Below the pieces are notes generated by a model. It saw nothing but the letters and a program-made list of their open reading frames with translations, was not told the DNA's origin and did no database searches. Of a DNA stretch of 42,995 nt, positions 7,028 through 14,632 are shown one piece after another. Positions within the stretch are counted from its first letter, which is position 1. Every line of letters begins with the position of its first letter. Position numbers and translations under genes: made by a program. Source of the stretch: a virus; the IMG/VR virus record IMGVR_UViG_3300037086_000089, positions 1 to 42,995 of that record; one strand, written 5' to 3'.

Positions 7028-7807
7028 GTGAAGGAATACATCGTCACCGCCGACATTGCCTCCAAGCGAGACAGATACGCCGAGTGCGTGTGGCGGCGAC
7101 ATATCGGATTCGTCGAAGGCAACCAGGAAACAAAGTCCCCCACCCGCATTCTCTCTGAGCTTCAACTTGTCTGGATCAAGCAGGAAGAAAATCTCCGCTA
7201 CGAGGATATGCGAAAGTCCTTCATGCGCCTCGTCGGGCGCCAGGAGTTACACGACAACTGCGACCAGCTCGTGGACGGGACAGGCGTAGGGGATGCCGTG
7301 ATCGAGGATCTGCGCCACGACGGAGCCTTTCCCATCAGTGTGGTGTTCACCAACGGCGGACGAGCGCATCCCGTATACGCGGAGATCGGACAGATTTTCG
7401 GTGAGCAGCGGGCAGGTGAGCTTGCCACGATGCGCACAGTCAAGGAATGGCTCGTGCCGCGGCGCGACCTGGTTGCCGATGGCGCACTCATTCTTGAGCA
7501 GGGACGGCTTGCCGTCGCCAAGGAATTGAAGCACAGAGAGGCACTGGAGGCTCAGCTCACCGGCTTCACCCTCAATCGCAAAAAGATGAAGTATGAGGCG
7601 GAGAGCGAAGACCTGCACGATGACCTTGTGGTCAACTTTCTCATGGCCGCATGGTGGGTCCACTACTTCGAGACGGAAATACCCGAAGGGGAGTTTTTCC
7701 CACACGATGAAGTAGCCAAAGAGTGGGATCCTCTTGCGCAATTCAACATGACAGAGGAGCCATCCCAAGACATGCCTCATCAGGTGAGCGTTCAGTCATG
7801 GAGGTAG
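7028..7807 (+). CDS. terL: Terminase large subunit, nuclease half (split gene)
   Basis: A 259-aa protein matching the C-terminal RNase H-like nuclease of TerL. Acidic residues fall where expected: D9 in YIVTADIAS, D83 in LVDGTGVGD, and D198/D199 in LHDDLVVNFLMAAWW. The first strand starts at residue 4, so the GTG at 7028 must be the start, although it has no clear ribosome site. A TAA lies immediately upstream in frame. In other phages this domain cuts concatemers at the start and end of packaging and is fused to the ATPase, which here sits 1.1 kb upstream. The C-terminal tail (about 215-259) is acidic. The portal gene follows after 4 bases. Confidence 0.8.
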   Translation: MKEYIVTADIASKRDRYAECVWRRHIGFVEGNQETKSPTRILSELQLVWIKQEENLRYEDMRKSFMRLVGRQELHDNCDQLVDGTGVGDAVIEDLRHDGAFPISVVFTNGGRAHPVYAEIGQIFGEQRAGELATMRTVKEWLVPRRDLVADGALILEQGRLAVAKELKHREALEAQLTGFTLNRKKMKYEAESEDLHDDLVVNFLMAAWWVHYFETEIPEGEFFPHDEVAKEWDPLAQFNMTEEPSQDMPHQVSVQSWR

Positions 7808-7811
7808 GTCG

Positions 7812-9539
7812 ATGAGCAAGCCCCTTCCCATCGGGAATTACAGTATCTCCCAGCTCCAGCAAATCTATCAGCAACGCTGGAAAGTCCGCATGTTCAAAGA
7901 CATCGTGATGCGCGAGGTCAGCAATTTCATCAACATGGACATGGATAACTGGTTCCTCCGCAGTGACCCCCTCCTGAGCGGACGATCCCCGAACACGGGC
8001 GTGAGGTTGTACGACTGGACCGCCCCTCAGTCAAGCCTGCTCTGCGCCGAGGGCTTGATCGGATACGGATTCTCAGGGGTGTTTTTCCGACTCGAGTTTG
8101 ACGACGAGAAGATGAACGACGCGGCGGGAAAGTTTCTCCAGAACGCCGAACGCCAGATGTATAAGCAGCTTGCTATCAGTCCGTGGAAGGACGAGCTTCG
8201 CATATTCCTGCGTTCCTTTCTCGACTACGGTACGGCAATCCAATGGCGGCAGGAAAATGCCGCGATCGGGCGCCCGTCCTACAAGACCCTGCATTTGAAC
8301 CGCTGTTACATCGACAACAACGAGTGGGGAGACGTGGATGTTCTGATCAGGGACATCTGGATGAGCGCTCAGAGTGCAGTGGCTGAGTACGGATACGAAG
8401 AGTGCCCTCCGCAGATCCAGGACGCATACGACCACAATAAGGATCATCAGTGGCTCCTTCACTCCTTCTGCTTCCCGCAGGAGAAGTACGATCTTGACTT
8501 CGAGGTTCCCTCCGCGGAGTACGCGGAGATCACCTTACCGTCGTGCGACTGGTATCACCCAATTCGGATTGATCCGCACCAGACAAAGCCCTTCTTCGCC
8601 GCGCGCTACATGCGCTCGTACGACAGCGGACCCTGGGGCGTAGGGGCTCCCGGGACGCTGCAGCTTGGCAACGTGAAAATGCTCAACGCCATGAGCCAGG
8701 ACATGCTCAGGATCTCCCAGCGACTTGGCGACCCCACGATCATCGCCACACTTGGCGCGCGAGGGCGCATCAGCAGAGTCCCCGGTGACATCAACTACAT
8801 GACCCCCGGCAATTCTTACTCGCGCGAGAAGGTCGACGGGGATCCGAGGATGCTTGAGGAGCGGTATCAGTCCGTGCAAAAGATCGTTCGCTCCGCCTAC
8901 CACGAGGACTTCTTCAACGTACTGACACAGAATCTTGAGCAGATCACCAAGTCAACAGCTACCGGCGTCAACGCGCTCCAGGGAGAAAAGGCCGCCATGC
9001 TTGCCGCCTTCTCATCGCGCCTTGAGTACGAGTATTGTGAGCCGAATCTGAAAGACCTTTTCTTCATGGAGCTCCGGTCTGGGAGACTTGGCGAGGCACC
9101 CCGCACCGCCAAGGGAAGACCCTTGAAGCTCAACTTTGTCGGTCCCCTGTGGCAGATGCAGCGCCAGCAGTTGATACTCAACGCGACGATGGCAGCCCTG
9201 CAGCAGATCAACGCACTGGCCCAGATGCAGCTTGCCGCGGGACAGCCCGGGGATGTTCTGGACAACTTCGACCTCTCGGCATACGCTCGGGACATTGCCG
9301 TTTCATACGACGTTGCCAAGGACGTGTTGCGGAACATGATGGACGTGGCGAACATCAGGAAGGGAAGGGCGATGGCCGCGCAGCAGCAGGCGGAGACTCA
9401 GCAAAGAGAAACCGAAAGCCGCATGAATTTGGAAAGAGGAAGGGCCGCGGCGGCAAACGCGAAGGCATCAATCGGCCAGGTCGCATCGCAACCGGTCGCA
9501 CAGCCCCAGCCTTCGACGATGGGAAACGCGCTCGCGTAG
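7812..9539 (+). CDS. Portal / head-to-tail connector protein (podovirus type)
   Basis: A 575-aa protein of the type that forms the dodecameric portal of short-tailed phages. Diagnostic features are an early helical region, LYDWTAPQSSLLCAEGLIGYGFS near residues 65-90, the YDSGPWGVGAPGTLQLGNVKMLNAMSQDMLR stretch near 270-300 (the SxPYGxGPG...LN region of head-tail connecting proteins), and a long Gln/Ala-rich C-terminal helical tail. The size fits T7-like and Bordetella BPP-1-like connectors (500-700 aa). It docks the terminase and later the tail tubular protein A at 13.9 kb. Position right after the terminase nuclease fits. Confidence 0.85.
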   Translation: MSKPLPIGNYSISQLQQIYQQRWKVRMFKDIVMREVSNFINMDMDNWFLRSDPLLSGRSPNTGVRLYDWTAPQSSLLCAEGLIGYGFSGVFFRLEFDDEKMNDAAGKFLQNAERQMYKQLAISPWKDELRIFLRSFLDYGTAIQWRQENAAIGRPSYKTLHLNRCYIDNNEWGDVDVLIRDIWMSAQSAVAEYGYEECPPQIQDAYDHNKDHQWLLHSFCFPQEKYDLDFEVPSAEYAEITLPSCDWYHPIRIDPHQTKPFFAARYMRSYDSGPWGVGAPGTLQLGNVKMLNAMSQDMLRISQRLGDPTIIATLGARGRISRVPGDINYMTPGNSYSREKVDGDPRMLEERYQSVQKIVRSAYHEDFFNVLTQNLEQITKSTATGVNALQGEKAAMLAAFSSRLEYEYCEPNLKDLFFMELRSGRLGEAPRTAKGRPLKLNFVGPLWQMQRQQLILNATMAALQQINALAQMQLAAGQPGDVLDNFDLSAYARDIAVSYDVAKDVLRNMMDVANIRKGRAMAAQQQAETQQRETESRMNLERGRAAAANAKASIGQVASQPVAQPQPSTMGNALA

Positions 9540-9554
9540 CAGGAGGATGATGGG

Positions 9555-9785
9555 ATGACAATCGAGCAGGAGAACGAATCACTCAGGGCTCGCGTGACCG
9601 AGCTTGAGACGGCGTGCAGGAACATGAGGACGGGACTCGCCAACCTCCTGACTATCGTCAAGGAGTACGGCGGGGGATTCTTGAAAACCTACCAGTCCGT
9701 TATGAGCAAACGCGACGCGGAGGACGCTGGGGTGGAGCTGTCCAAGAAGTACGATTTCACCAAAGACCCGGACAAGGACAACTGA
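9555..9785 (+). CDS. Small coiled-coil protein
   Basis: A 76-aa protein behind a GCAGGAGGATGATGGG site. Residues 1-40 form a heptad-like helix (MTIEQENESLRARVTELETACRNMRTGLANLL), and the tail is charged (YDFTKDPDKDN). It is placed between the portal and the scaffold genes. It may be a head-assembly accessory, but no family is recognised. Confidence 0.65.
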   Translation: MTIEQENESLRARVTELETACRNMRTGLANLLTIVKEYGGGFLKTYQSVMSKRDAEDAGVELSKKYDFTKDPDKDN

Positions 9786-9786
9786 C

Positions 9787-10074
9787 ATGCCAGAGAAAAT
9801 CAACCAGATGTGGCCCGCCAGTCCCTCCGTACGTAATGACCCCAAGATGATCGCGCTTGTTGCCGTCGAACAGGCCCTCCGCGACCTGTACGGACCTGAG
9901 AAGATAGCAGGGGTCGTCATCATCCTCGCCTACGCAGACGGCGCGGTGAGCTGCAATACCAACATGCACTCCAAGGCGGAGGCGGAGCGGGCTATCGTAA
10001 TGGCCGCCAAACTTGCCGGCATCCCGCTCATCAACAGGTTCCGCGAGCTGGGGGAGGGGGCGGGCATTCTGTGA
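9787..10074 (+). CDS. Hypothetical protein of head gene cluster
   Basis: A 95-aa protein starting one base after the previous stop. It has alternating helices and strands (MIALVAVEQALRDLY, VVIILAYADGAVSCNTNM, AEAERAIVMAAKLAGI). It ends in a GTGA overlap with the next gene. Its composition is that of a small soluble alpha/beta protein. I do not recognise it. Position suggests a head-assembly or host-interaction role. Confidence 0.6.
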   Translation: MPEKINQMWPASPSVRNDPKMIALVAVEQALRDLYGPEKIAGVVIILAYADGAVSCNTNMHSKAEAERAIVMAAKLAGIPLINRFRELGEGAGIL

Positions 10075-10439
10075 GCGATCAGCAAAGGCTCCTTGAGCTT
10101 CGCATCCAGGACAAGTTCAGATCAGCATTTATCACTACGTTCGTGGGAGCAGGGGAGAGCGGAGCGCTTGTCCTTTCGGCCATTGCCAACCAGTGCGGGG
10201 CCAACGAGTTTGACCCGAATAACATCAAGCCCGAGCTTGTCGCGCTCTGGAATTGGATCCTGTCGATGTTGGGGCTCCGGGGAGACGTGAATGTCAACCT
10301 GACGAGCGCCAAGGCATACCAGGACTATATTCAGGAGATGAAGGCGCTCCTTCCACTCTCGAACATGAATGACGTTACGCAAGAACTATCTCAGATCGGA
10401 GGAACAGATGGCGACGGAACCAGTATCAGCGCCGGTTGA
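10071..10439 (+). CDS. Hypothetical protein, Bbp19-like by pattern
   Basis: A 122-aa protein starting at a GTG in a GTGA overlap. Residues about 14-50 (KFRSAFITTFVGAGESGALVL followed by a Cys-Gly and acidic residues) resemble the small protein found between portal and scaffold in BPP-1-like podoviruses. The tail is Gly/Asp/Ser rich and overlaps the scaffold start by 32 bases. The likeness is a visual pattern only; a profile search would be needed to name it. Confidence 0.55.
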   Translation: MSDQQRLLELRIQDKFRSAFITTFVGAGESGALVLSAIANQCGANEFDPNNIKPELVALWNWILSMLGLRGDVNVNLTSAKAYQDYIQEMKALLPLSNMNDVTQELSQIGGTDGDGTSISAG

Positions 10440-11169
10440 ACCCGTGGTGGCTCCCGCGGAGCCCAAGTTCGCATCCCAGGTGGGCAAGGAGGCGCGAGCA
10501 GAGTATGGGGATACTCTGAAAGAGTTTGCCGGCAAAGACGTGACCGACCTTTTTGTCGAACACGCGAAGCTCTCCAAGAAGGTTCGGGAGAGGGGCATCA
10601 TCATCCCTACGAAGGACTCACCCCCCGAGGAAGTGGACGAGTTTCATGCCCGCATGGGTCTGCCCAAGACGGCCGCGGAGTACAAGTTCACCGTCGAAGA
10701 CGGGGTGCTTCCTCCCGAGGCCATCGCCGAGGCACAGCAATTCGCCCACGCCAACGGCTACACTTCCAAGCAGGCCCAGGCATATGTGGGCAGGCTTGAA
10801 GCAATCGTGAAGTCTGCCAGGGGCTCCGTGGAGTCACGCAAGGCGCAGGGTGAGGCGAAGCTCATGGAGAATCTGACCCGCGAGATGGGCGGGGATGCAA
10901 CGGCCGCGGAAGGCGCGCGCAACCTCGCGGTGAAGTACATTTCCACCAACTTTTCTCCCGCGGTGGCGCAGAAGCTCATCGACTCCGGAATGGCCTATGA
11001 TCCGCAGTACATCAAAGAGGCCGCGGCGGCACAGGCAAAGCTGGAGCCCCGGCATGTCGTGCATGGTGACGGAGGAGAGGTTCGCGGCCCTGGCAAGGAG
11101 AAGTCTCCCGGGCGGCAGGGGAATTACAGTCCGCAGTGGAATGATCTGTACGCAAAGAAGGTGCAGTGA
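10408..11169 (+). CDS. Scaffolding / capsid assembly protein
   Basis: A 253-aa protein with ATG 10408 behind CGGAGGAACAG; an in-frame ATG at 10369 lacks a site. A Pro/Ala/Val-rich N-terminus is followed by helices. It contains the segment GLPKTAAEYKFTVEDG and then a long region ending NGYTSKQAQAYV near residues 85-135, which is typical of podovirus scaffolds. The end is Gly/Lys/Arg rich with QWNDLYAKK. Scaffold directs assembly of the capsid protein and is released before packaging. Order portal-scaffold-capsid is conserved. Confidence 0.75.
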   Translation: MATEPVSAPVEPVVAPAEPKFASQVGKEARAEYGDTLKEFAGKDVTDLFVEHAKLSKKVRERGIIIPTKDSPPEEVDEFHARMGLPKTAAEYKFTVEDGVLPPEAIAEAQQFAHANGYTSKQAQAYVGRLEAIVKSARGSVESRKAQGEAKLMENLTREMGGDATAAEGARNLAVKYISTNFSPAVAQKLIDSGMAYDPQYIKEAAAAQAKLEPRHVVHGDGGEVRGPGKEKSPGRQGNYSPQWNDLYAKKVQ

Positions 11170-11501
11170 TGGGAAAGCTCGAAGACGACATCAAGGCCAA
11201 CATCGCCGCCGTCCAAGGCAACGCGGCGCGGTTTGAACAGCAGAAGGCAAGGCAGCCTCAGTCCGGTCCCCGCGAGATCGGCTACCGTGAAGTCGAGAAG
11301 CTGGACGAGAGGGGAAAGCCCGCGGGAAAGCTCATCGTGGAGCGGGGAGGCATCCATACCGCGGAGTCTTCCGAATCAATTCTGGGCAAGCGCAAGTCTC
11401 CTCCTCGATTCGCCGCGGGAGGGCTCGTGCTTGATTCAGACGGAAACTTTGTCGATCCGCGCGGAGCTTCCGGGGAGAGCGGACTCGTCTCCTCGAAGTA
11501 G
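11169..11501 (+). CDS. Hypothetical protein after scaffold
   Basis: A 110-aa protein whose ATG overlaps the scaffold stop (TGATG). It is charged and likely helical at the start (GKLEDDIKANIAAVQGNAARFEQQKA). A beta-like middle follows (KPAGKLIVERGGIHTA), then a Gly/Ser-rich end. No family is recognised. Position suggests a capsid assembly accessory. Confidence 0.6.
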   Translation: MGKLEDDIKANIAAVQGNAARFEQQKARQPQSGPREIGYREVEKLDERGKPAGKLIVERGGIHTAESSESILGKRKSPPRFAAGGLVLDSDGNFVDPRGASGESGLVSSK

Positions 11502-11504
11502 GGC

Positions 11505-11531
11505 TTGACGCATCGCACAGAAAGCGATACT
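11505..11531 (+). promoter_or_regulatory. Candidate promoter before tRNA and capsid gene
   Basis: TTGACG at 11505-11510 and GATACT at 11526-11531 are separated by 15 bp, and the tRNA begins 10 bp after the -10 box. It could boost transcription of the tRNA and the capsid gene. Spacing is short, so confidence is low. Confidence 0.35.
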
Positions 11532-11540
11532 GATTGACAT

Positions 11541-11614
11541 AGTTGGGTAGAGGAGTGGTCGTCCTCGCGGGGCTCATATCCCCGAGATCGTGGGTCCGAA
11601 TCCCACCCCAGCCA
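11541..11614 (+). tRNA. tRNA-Met (CAU), initiator-like
   Basis: A full cloverleaf of 74 nt can be drawn. The acceptor is AGTTGGG/CCCAGCC, the D stem GAGG/CCTC, the anticodon arm CGGGG-CTCATAT-CCCCG, the variable loop AGATC, the T arm GTGGG-TCCGAAT-CCCAC, and the discriminator is A. No CCA is encoded. Three traits of bacterial initiator tRNAs are present: a non-pairing 1-72 position (A.C), three consecutive G-C pairs next to the anticodon loop, and A11-U24 in the D stem. It is set between the scaffold accessory and capsid genes in the same direction. Elongator Met or tRNA-Ile2 remain possible alternatives. Confidence 0.8.
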
Positions 11615-11621
11615 GTAGCTT

Positions 11622-11652
11622 GTTGCCTTTCTCTTCGGTGAAGAGAAGCAAC
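11622..11652 (+). other. Strong hairpin between tRNA and capsid gene
   Basis: GTTGC and TTCTCTTC pair with GAAGAGAA and GCAAC around a GGT loop: 13 pairs with one 2-nt bulge. There is no U tract, so it is not a standard terminator. Just 3' of the tRNA it may guide tRNA 3' processing or shield the capsid mRNA 5' end after cleavage. Bases 11653-11770 hold no gene. Confidence 0.6.
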
Positions 11653-11781
11653 GAACGCTCGATATGGACCTCGCCCGCCAAGGGAGCGGAGGAACCGTAG
11701 CCAATCGGGACTTCGCCAACCCGCCACGGCCTGGGAACAGAAAGGCGCTGCAAAGCGTAATTCTTTTCTTAGGAGCATACC

Positions 11782-12762
11782 GTGGCAGGTCTTACCGCTT
11801 ATGCACAGATGACGCTCCCGCAGGCGTACCTCCGTCTGGAGTACGATTCGCTGGCCGCGTCCCTCGGTGAACTCGCGCAGATGATTGATCTGCTCGATGT
11901 CATGCCGTGGATGAAGTCAACCAACGGATCCTTCAATCGCCAGTTCCAGGCCAGCGGCCTCGGGACGGGCACCTTCTCCCGCGTCAACCAGCCCGTGCCC
12001 ACCATCGCTTCTCGTGGAGATGTCATCGAGGAGCCCGTGAAGCTCTACGAAGGGCAGTCCATGGTTGACGAGCGCATCCTCCAGGGAGTCGACGACCCGT
12101 GGGTCGTGCGCGACTCCGAGGACGGTCTGAACATGGAAGGAGCGTTCCAGGATTGGGCGTACAACCTTTTGTACGGCAACGACGGGACGAACCCCGACAA
12201 CTTCTTCTCCATGTCGCAGCGGCGCGCGGCGCTGACAAACTACGCCCCGTACGTGTTCGGCGGTGGAGCTGGGTCCAACGTCTCCGATTGCTGGATCATG
12301 GAGCTTTCCCCGAACACTCTGTACCTGGCATACCCTCCCAACAGTGGGACGCCCGGGTTTCACAACGAGGACCGCGGCCGCGTGTGGGCCACGTCTCCCA
12401 CGGGATCGGGGTCGAACTGGTTCTGGGCTCGCCTGTACCAGATATGGGCGGCGATCATCCTGCGCAACCAGAGGGGCCTCCTTCGGTACACCAACCTCGC
12501 AACCTCCGGGTCGAGCAGCACGTTCTCGATCACCGACTTTGTGCGCTTCGGGAAGAATATCCTCCAGGGCATGGGTCGAAACGCCTTCGCGTTCGTCAAC
12601 AGGACGATCAAGGGGCAGGTCGAGGCGCAGGCATACAAGGATACCGCCAACGGCGCTCTGACCGTGCAGGCGATCGAGGGCTACGGGCCTGTGACGTTCG
12701 TGGCGGGGATCCCGCTACGCATGCACGAAGGCATCCCCAACAACCTGACGGCGCTGTCCTAA
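11782..12762 (+). CDS. Major capsid protein
   Basis: A 326-aa protein with a GTG start at 11782 and a clear TTAGGAGC site six bases away. It opens MAGLTAYAQMTLPQAYLRLEYD. The middle has the features of podovirus HK97-fold capsid proteins: EPVKLYEGQSMVDERIL (spine/E-loop region), DWAYNLLYGNDG, and a late GQVEAQAYKDTANGALTVQAIEGYG...IPLRMHEGI beta segment. The length is typical. It lies after the scaffold and before a small protein likely to decorate the shell. Some 415 copies or fewer would build the icosahedral head. Confidence 0.8.
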   Translation: MAGLTAYAQMTLPQAYLRLEYDSLAASLGELAQMIDLLDVMPWMKSTNGSFNRQFQASGLGTGTFSRVNQPVPTIASRGDVIEEPVKLYEGQSMVDERILQGVDDPWVVRDSEDGLNMEGAFQDWAYNLLYGNDGTNPDNFFSMSQRRAALTNYAPYVFGGGAGSNVSDCWIMELSPNTLYLAYPPNSGTPGFHNEDRGRVWATSPTGSGSNWFWARLYQIWAAIILRNQRGLLRYTNLATSGSSSTFSITDFVRFGKNILQGMGRNAFAFVNRTIKGQVEAQAYKDTANGALTVQAIEGYGPVTFVAGIPLRMHEGIPNNLTALS

Positions 12763-12794
12763 GCGAAGGCGGAAAGGAACAGGAGAGACAAAAG

Positions 12795-13259
12795 ATGCGC
12801 GATGCAATCTTCGCTTACGGAACCCTCGCCAACGCGACTCTTTCGCTGGCGACCACGGGTACGATCGTTTACCCTGGCGGAGCCATCGGAACGGCGTACA
12901 TCGACCTCGGCACGATTTCCAGCTCCAGCCGATTCACCATGCACACCCTCGACAAAGACCTCTACGCAGTGTGGAGGAACCTGACGGCGGGCGGTGCGGC
13001 CGGGAGCTTCACCCCTGGCCTGCTGGACTCTTCCACGGCAGCCATGACCGGAACCGCGAGGAGCCACCTGTACCCGACGCCCCCGGTCGGGACCACGGTC
13101 CCCACGGGCGGGACGGGACAGTACAACGAGTTCCGCCACCGCTGCCCCGAGAACGTGCAGGAGTTCATCTGCCACTCGTCCAACCCGACGGGAACGACCA
13201 CGGCCTACACGCAGGAAGCGTGGTTCGAGCACGGTCCTCGCCAGGCATCCGTCCTGTAG
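12795..13259 (+). CDS. Putative capsid decoration/cement protein
   Basis: A 154-aa protein starting at ATG 12795 behind ACAGGAGAGACAAAAG. A longer in-frame opening from 12099 lies inside the capsid gene and is a shadow. Gly/Thr-rich, beta-dominated sequence (GTIVYPGGAIGTAYIDLGTISSSSRF) with TPPVGTTVPTGGTG in the loop region suggests a compact beta protein. In BPP-1-like phages the gene immediately after the capsid protein encodes a cement protein (Bbp16 type), and the size is close. The identification is by position and composition. Confidence 0.5.
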   Translation: MRDAIFAYGTLANATLSLATTGTIVYPGGAIGTAYIDLGTISSSSRFTMHTLDKDLYAVWRNLTAGGAAGSFTPGLLDSSTAAMTGTARSHLYPTPPVGTTVPTGGTGQYNEFRHRCPENVQEFICHSSNPTGTTTAYTQEAWFEHGPRQASVL

Positions 13260-13287
13260 AGTCTGAACCAAGGATTCTGTATACTTG

Positions 13288-13318
13288 GATGGCCCTCTCG
13301 CATGAGGGGGCCATCTTT
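13288..13318 (+). terminator. Probable intrinsic terminator after capsid genes
   Basis: GATGGCCCTC pairs with GAGGGGGCCATC across a TCGCAT loop with one bulged G, followed by TTT. The short U tract suggests partial termination, which would let capsid mRNA be more abundant than the downstream tail mRNA. A TATACT at 13280-13285 just upstream has no matching -35 box. Confidence 0.6.
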
Positions 13319-13338
13319 CAGGCTCTACGGAGGACAGT

Positions 13339-13908
13339 ATGAAGTTTCTTTGCGAGGACTCCTGCATTGACAGTGGATCCCTGGATAACCTTTCCCGTTT
13401 CGGGGTTCCTATCACGCACAACTACCTGCGCGGAAAAGAGTACGAGATCGACGAGAAACAACTTCGGAGACTGACTTCCATCAGTCTGTTTCCTGAGTTT
13501 TTCGCCTACGCCGATGACCTGGCGCGCGTGTGGGTTGACCAGCACAACGATGAGCTGTGCGACATCGTGGATGCCCGCAAGCTCCCCTACCGCAAGCTCA
13601 CGGCAGAGGAAGAGGCGAATGACCGAGCGGTCGCCAAGACCGGACAGGGAGAGTACACCCTTCCGCACGGTCCGGTGAGCATCTACAAGCCGAAACTGGT
13701 CCGCAAAGGCCAGTCCGTCGCGGACGCTTTCTCCAAGGGAATACCGTCCCCGTTGGTGGCGGCCCCGGAGAGTGTCAGCCTGCAGCGAAAAGCTCCCGTC
13801 GAGCCCAAGAAGAACGGGCGCAAGCCCATGAGCGCGGAGGCCCGCAAGGCGGCGGGAGAGCGCTTGGCCGCGGCGCGCGCGAAGAAGCGCGAGAAAGTGA
13901 CGGCGTAG
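13339..13908 (+). CDS. Hypothetical protein between capsid and tail genes
   Basis: A 189-aa protein after ACGGAGGACAGT. The N-terminal half is an ordered alpha/beta region (KFLCEDSCIDSGSLDNLSRFGV...LFPEFFAYADDLARVW). The C-terminal third is a Lys/Arg/Ala-rich tail (PKKNGRKPMSAEARKAAGERLAAARAKKREK) of the type that binds nucleic acid or packs in heads. No family is recognised. The position between decoration protein and tail tubular A suggests a head-completion or head-fibre role. Confidence 0.65.
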   Translation: MKFLCEDSCIDSGSLDNLSRFGVPITHNYLRGKEYEIDEKQLRRLTSISLFPEFFAYADDLARVWVDQHNDELCDIVDARKLPYRKLTAEEEANDRAVAKTGQGEYTLPHGPVSIYKPKLVRKGQSVADAFSKGIPSPLVAAPESVSLQRKAPVEPKKNGRKPMSAEARKAAGERLAAARAKKREKVTA

Positions 13909-13912
13909 CAAA

Positions 13913-14629
13913 ATGCCCGGGACACCTATTCAGGGCATCAGCGCCGGGGTGTCATGGGTTGACGTTTGCAACACGGCCCTGCGCGCTCTTGGCATGGGCC
14001 GTATTGCGAATCTTGCAGAGGGTACACCGAGCGCCCTGGCGTGCGCCGACTTGCTCGGAGATGCAATCACGGCCGTCTGTGCGGCGAGTGATGATTGGGC
14101 TTGCCTGCGTGCACGTGCGCAGCTCCAGGTTGACGGCACCTACACCCCAATCAACGACTACCTCTACGCCTACGTCTTGCCAAACGACTGTGACGATTTC
14201 AGCCAGGACGACGTGGAGGCAATCGACGCTCCAGGAACGGGCGTTGTCATCTCACCACCGGGCCGGCGATCCAACTACCCTTGGTCACGCGAGGACCGAT
14301 GGATCCTGACCAACGCAACCCTTGTCTATCTCAGGTACAACCGAAACGTTGTAGACAGCGATTCGACCACACTTCCCGACTGGTTCAAGCACGCGATCCA
14401 CGACCAGCTCGCCGTCAACCTGTGCATGCCCTTGCGTCAGAACGTGGGGCTGTTGAAGATTCTCGAAGCCGCATCACAGAAGTCGCTTTATGCCGCCATC
14501 GCCAACGACGACAAGATGAAGCAGGTGAAAACGGCCAGCGACTACAGGGGCTACGGGTTCTACGAGGAGACGCGCATGACCGGCGGCGGCCACCCCAACG
14601 AATCTGACCCCACTCGCGGGATCTGGTGA
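13913..14629 (+). CDS. Tail tubular protein A-like (head-tail adaptor)
   Basis: A 238-aa protein with the pattern of T7 gp11-like tail tubular protein A: VDVCNTALRALGMGRIANL at the N-terminus, then ACADLLGDAITAVCAASDDWACLRARAQL (the conserved Trp before the first strand), and a later YLRYNRNVVDSDSTTLPDWFKHAIHDQLAVNLCMPL helix. The size is slightly above T7 gp11 (196 aa). It forms the ring between portal and nozzle. It is followed after 3 bases by the nozzle gene. Confidence 0.75.
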   Translation: MPGTPIQGISAGVSWVDVCNTALRALGMGRIANLAEGTPSALACADLLGDAITAVCAASDDWACLRARAQLQVDGTYTPINDYLYAYVLPNDCDDFSQDDVEAIDAPGTGVVISPPGRRSNYPWSREDRWILTNATLVYLRYNRNVVDSDSTTLPDWFKHAIHDQLAVNLCMPLRQNVGLLKILEAASQKSLYAAIANDDKMKQVKTASDYRGYGFYEETRMTGGGHPNESDPTRGIW

Positions 14630-14632
14630 TCC

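Noticed and set aside
5006-7807. Stop-codon reassignment joining the terminase halves in one frame
   Set aside because: Three different stop codons occur between them and all other genes use ordinary stops; the intervening ORFs have their own starts and ribosome sites.
12099-12794. Long upstream extension of the gene at 12795 (frame open from 12099)
   Set aside because: It lies inside the capsid gene in another frame, is Arg/Gly-rich like a shadow frame, and a proper ribosome site and start exist at 12795.
13280-13285. Promoter from TATACT before the capsid-region terminator
   Set aside because: No -35 box at a suitable distance, and it overlaps the approach to the terminator hairpin.
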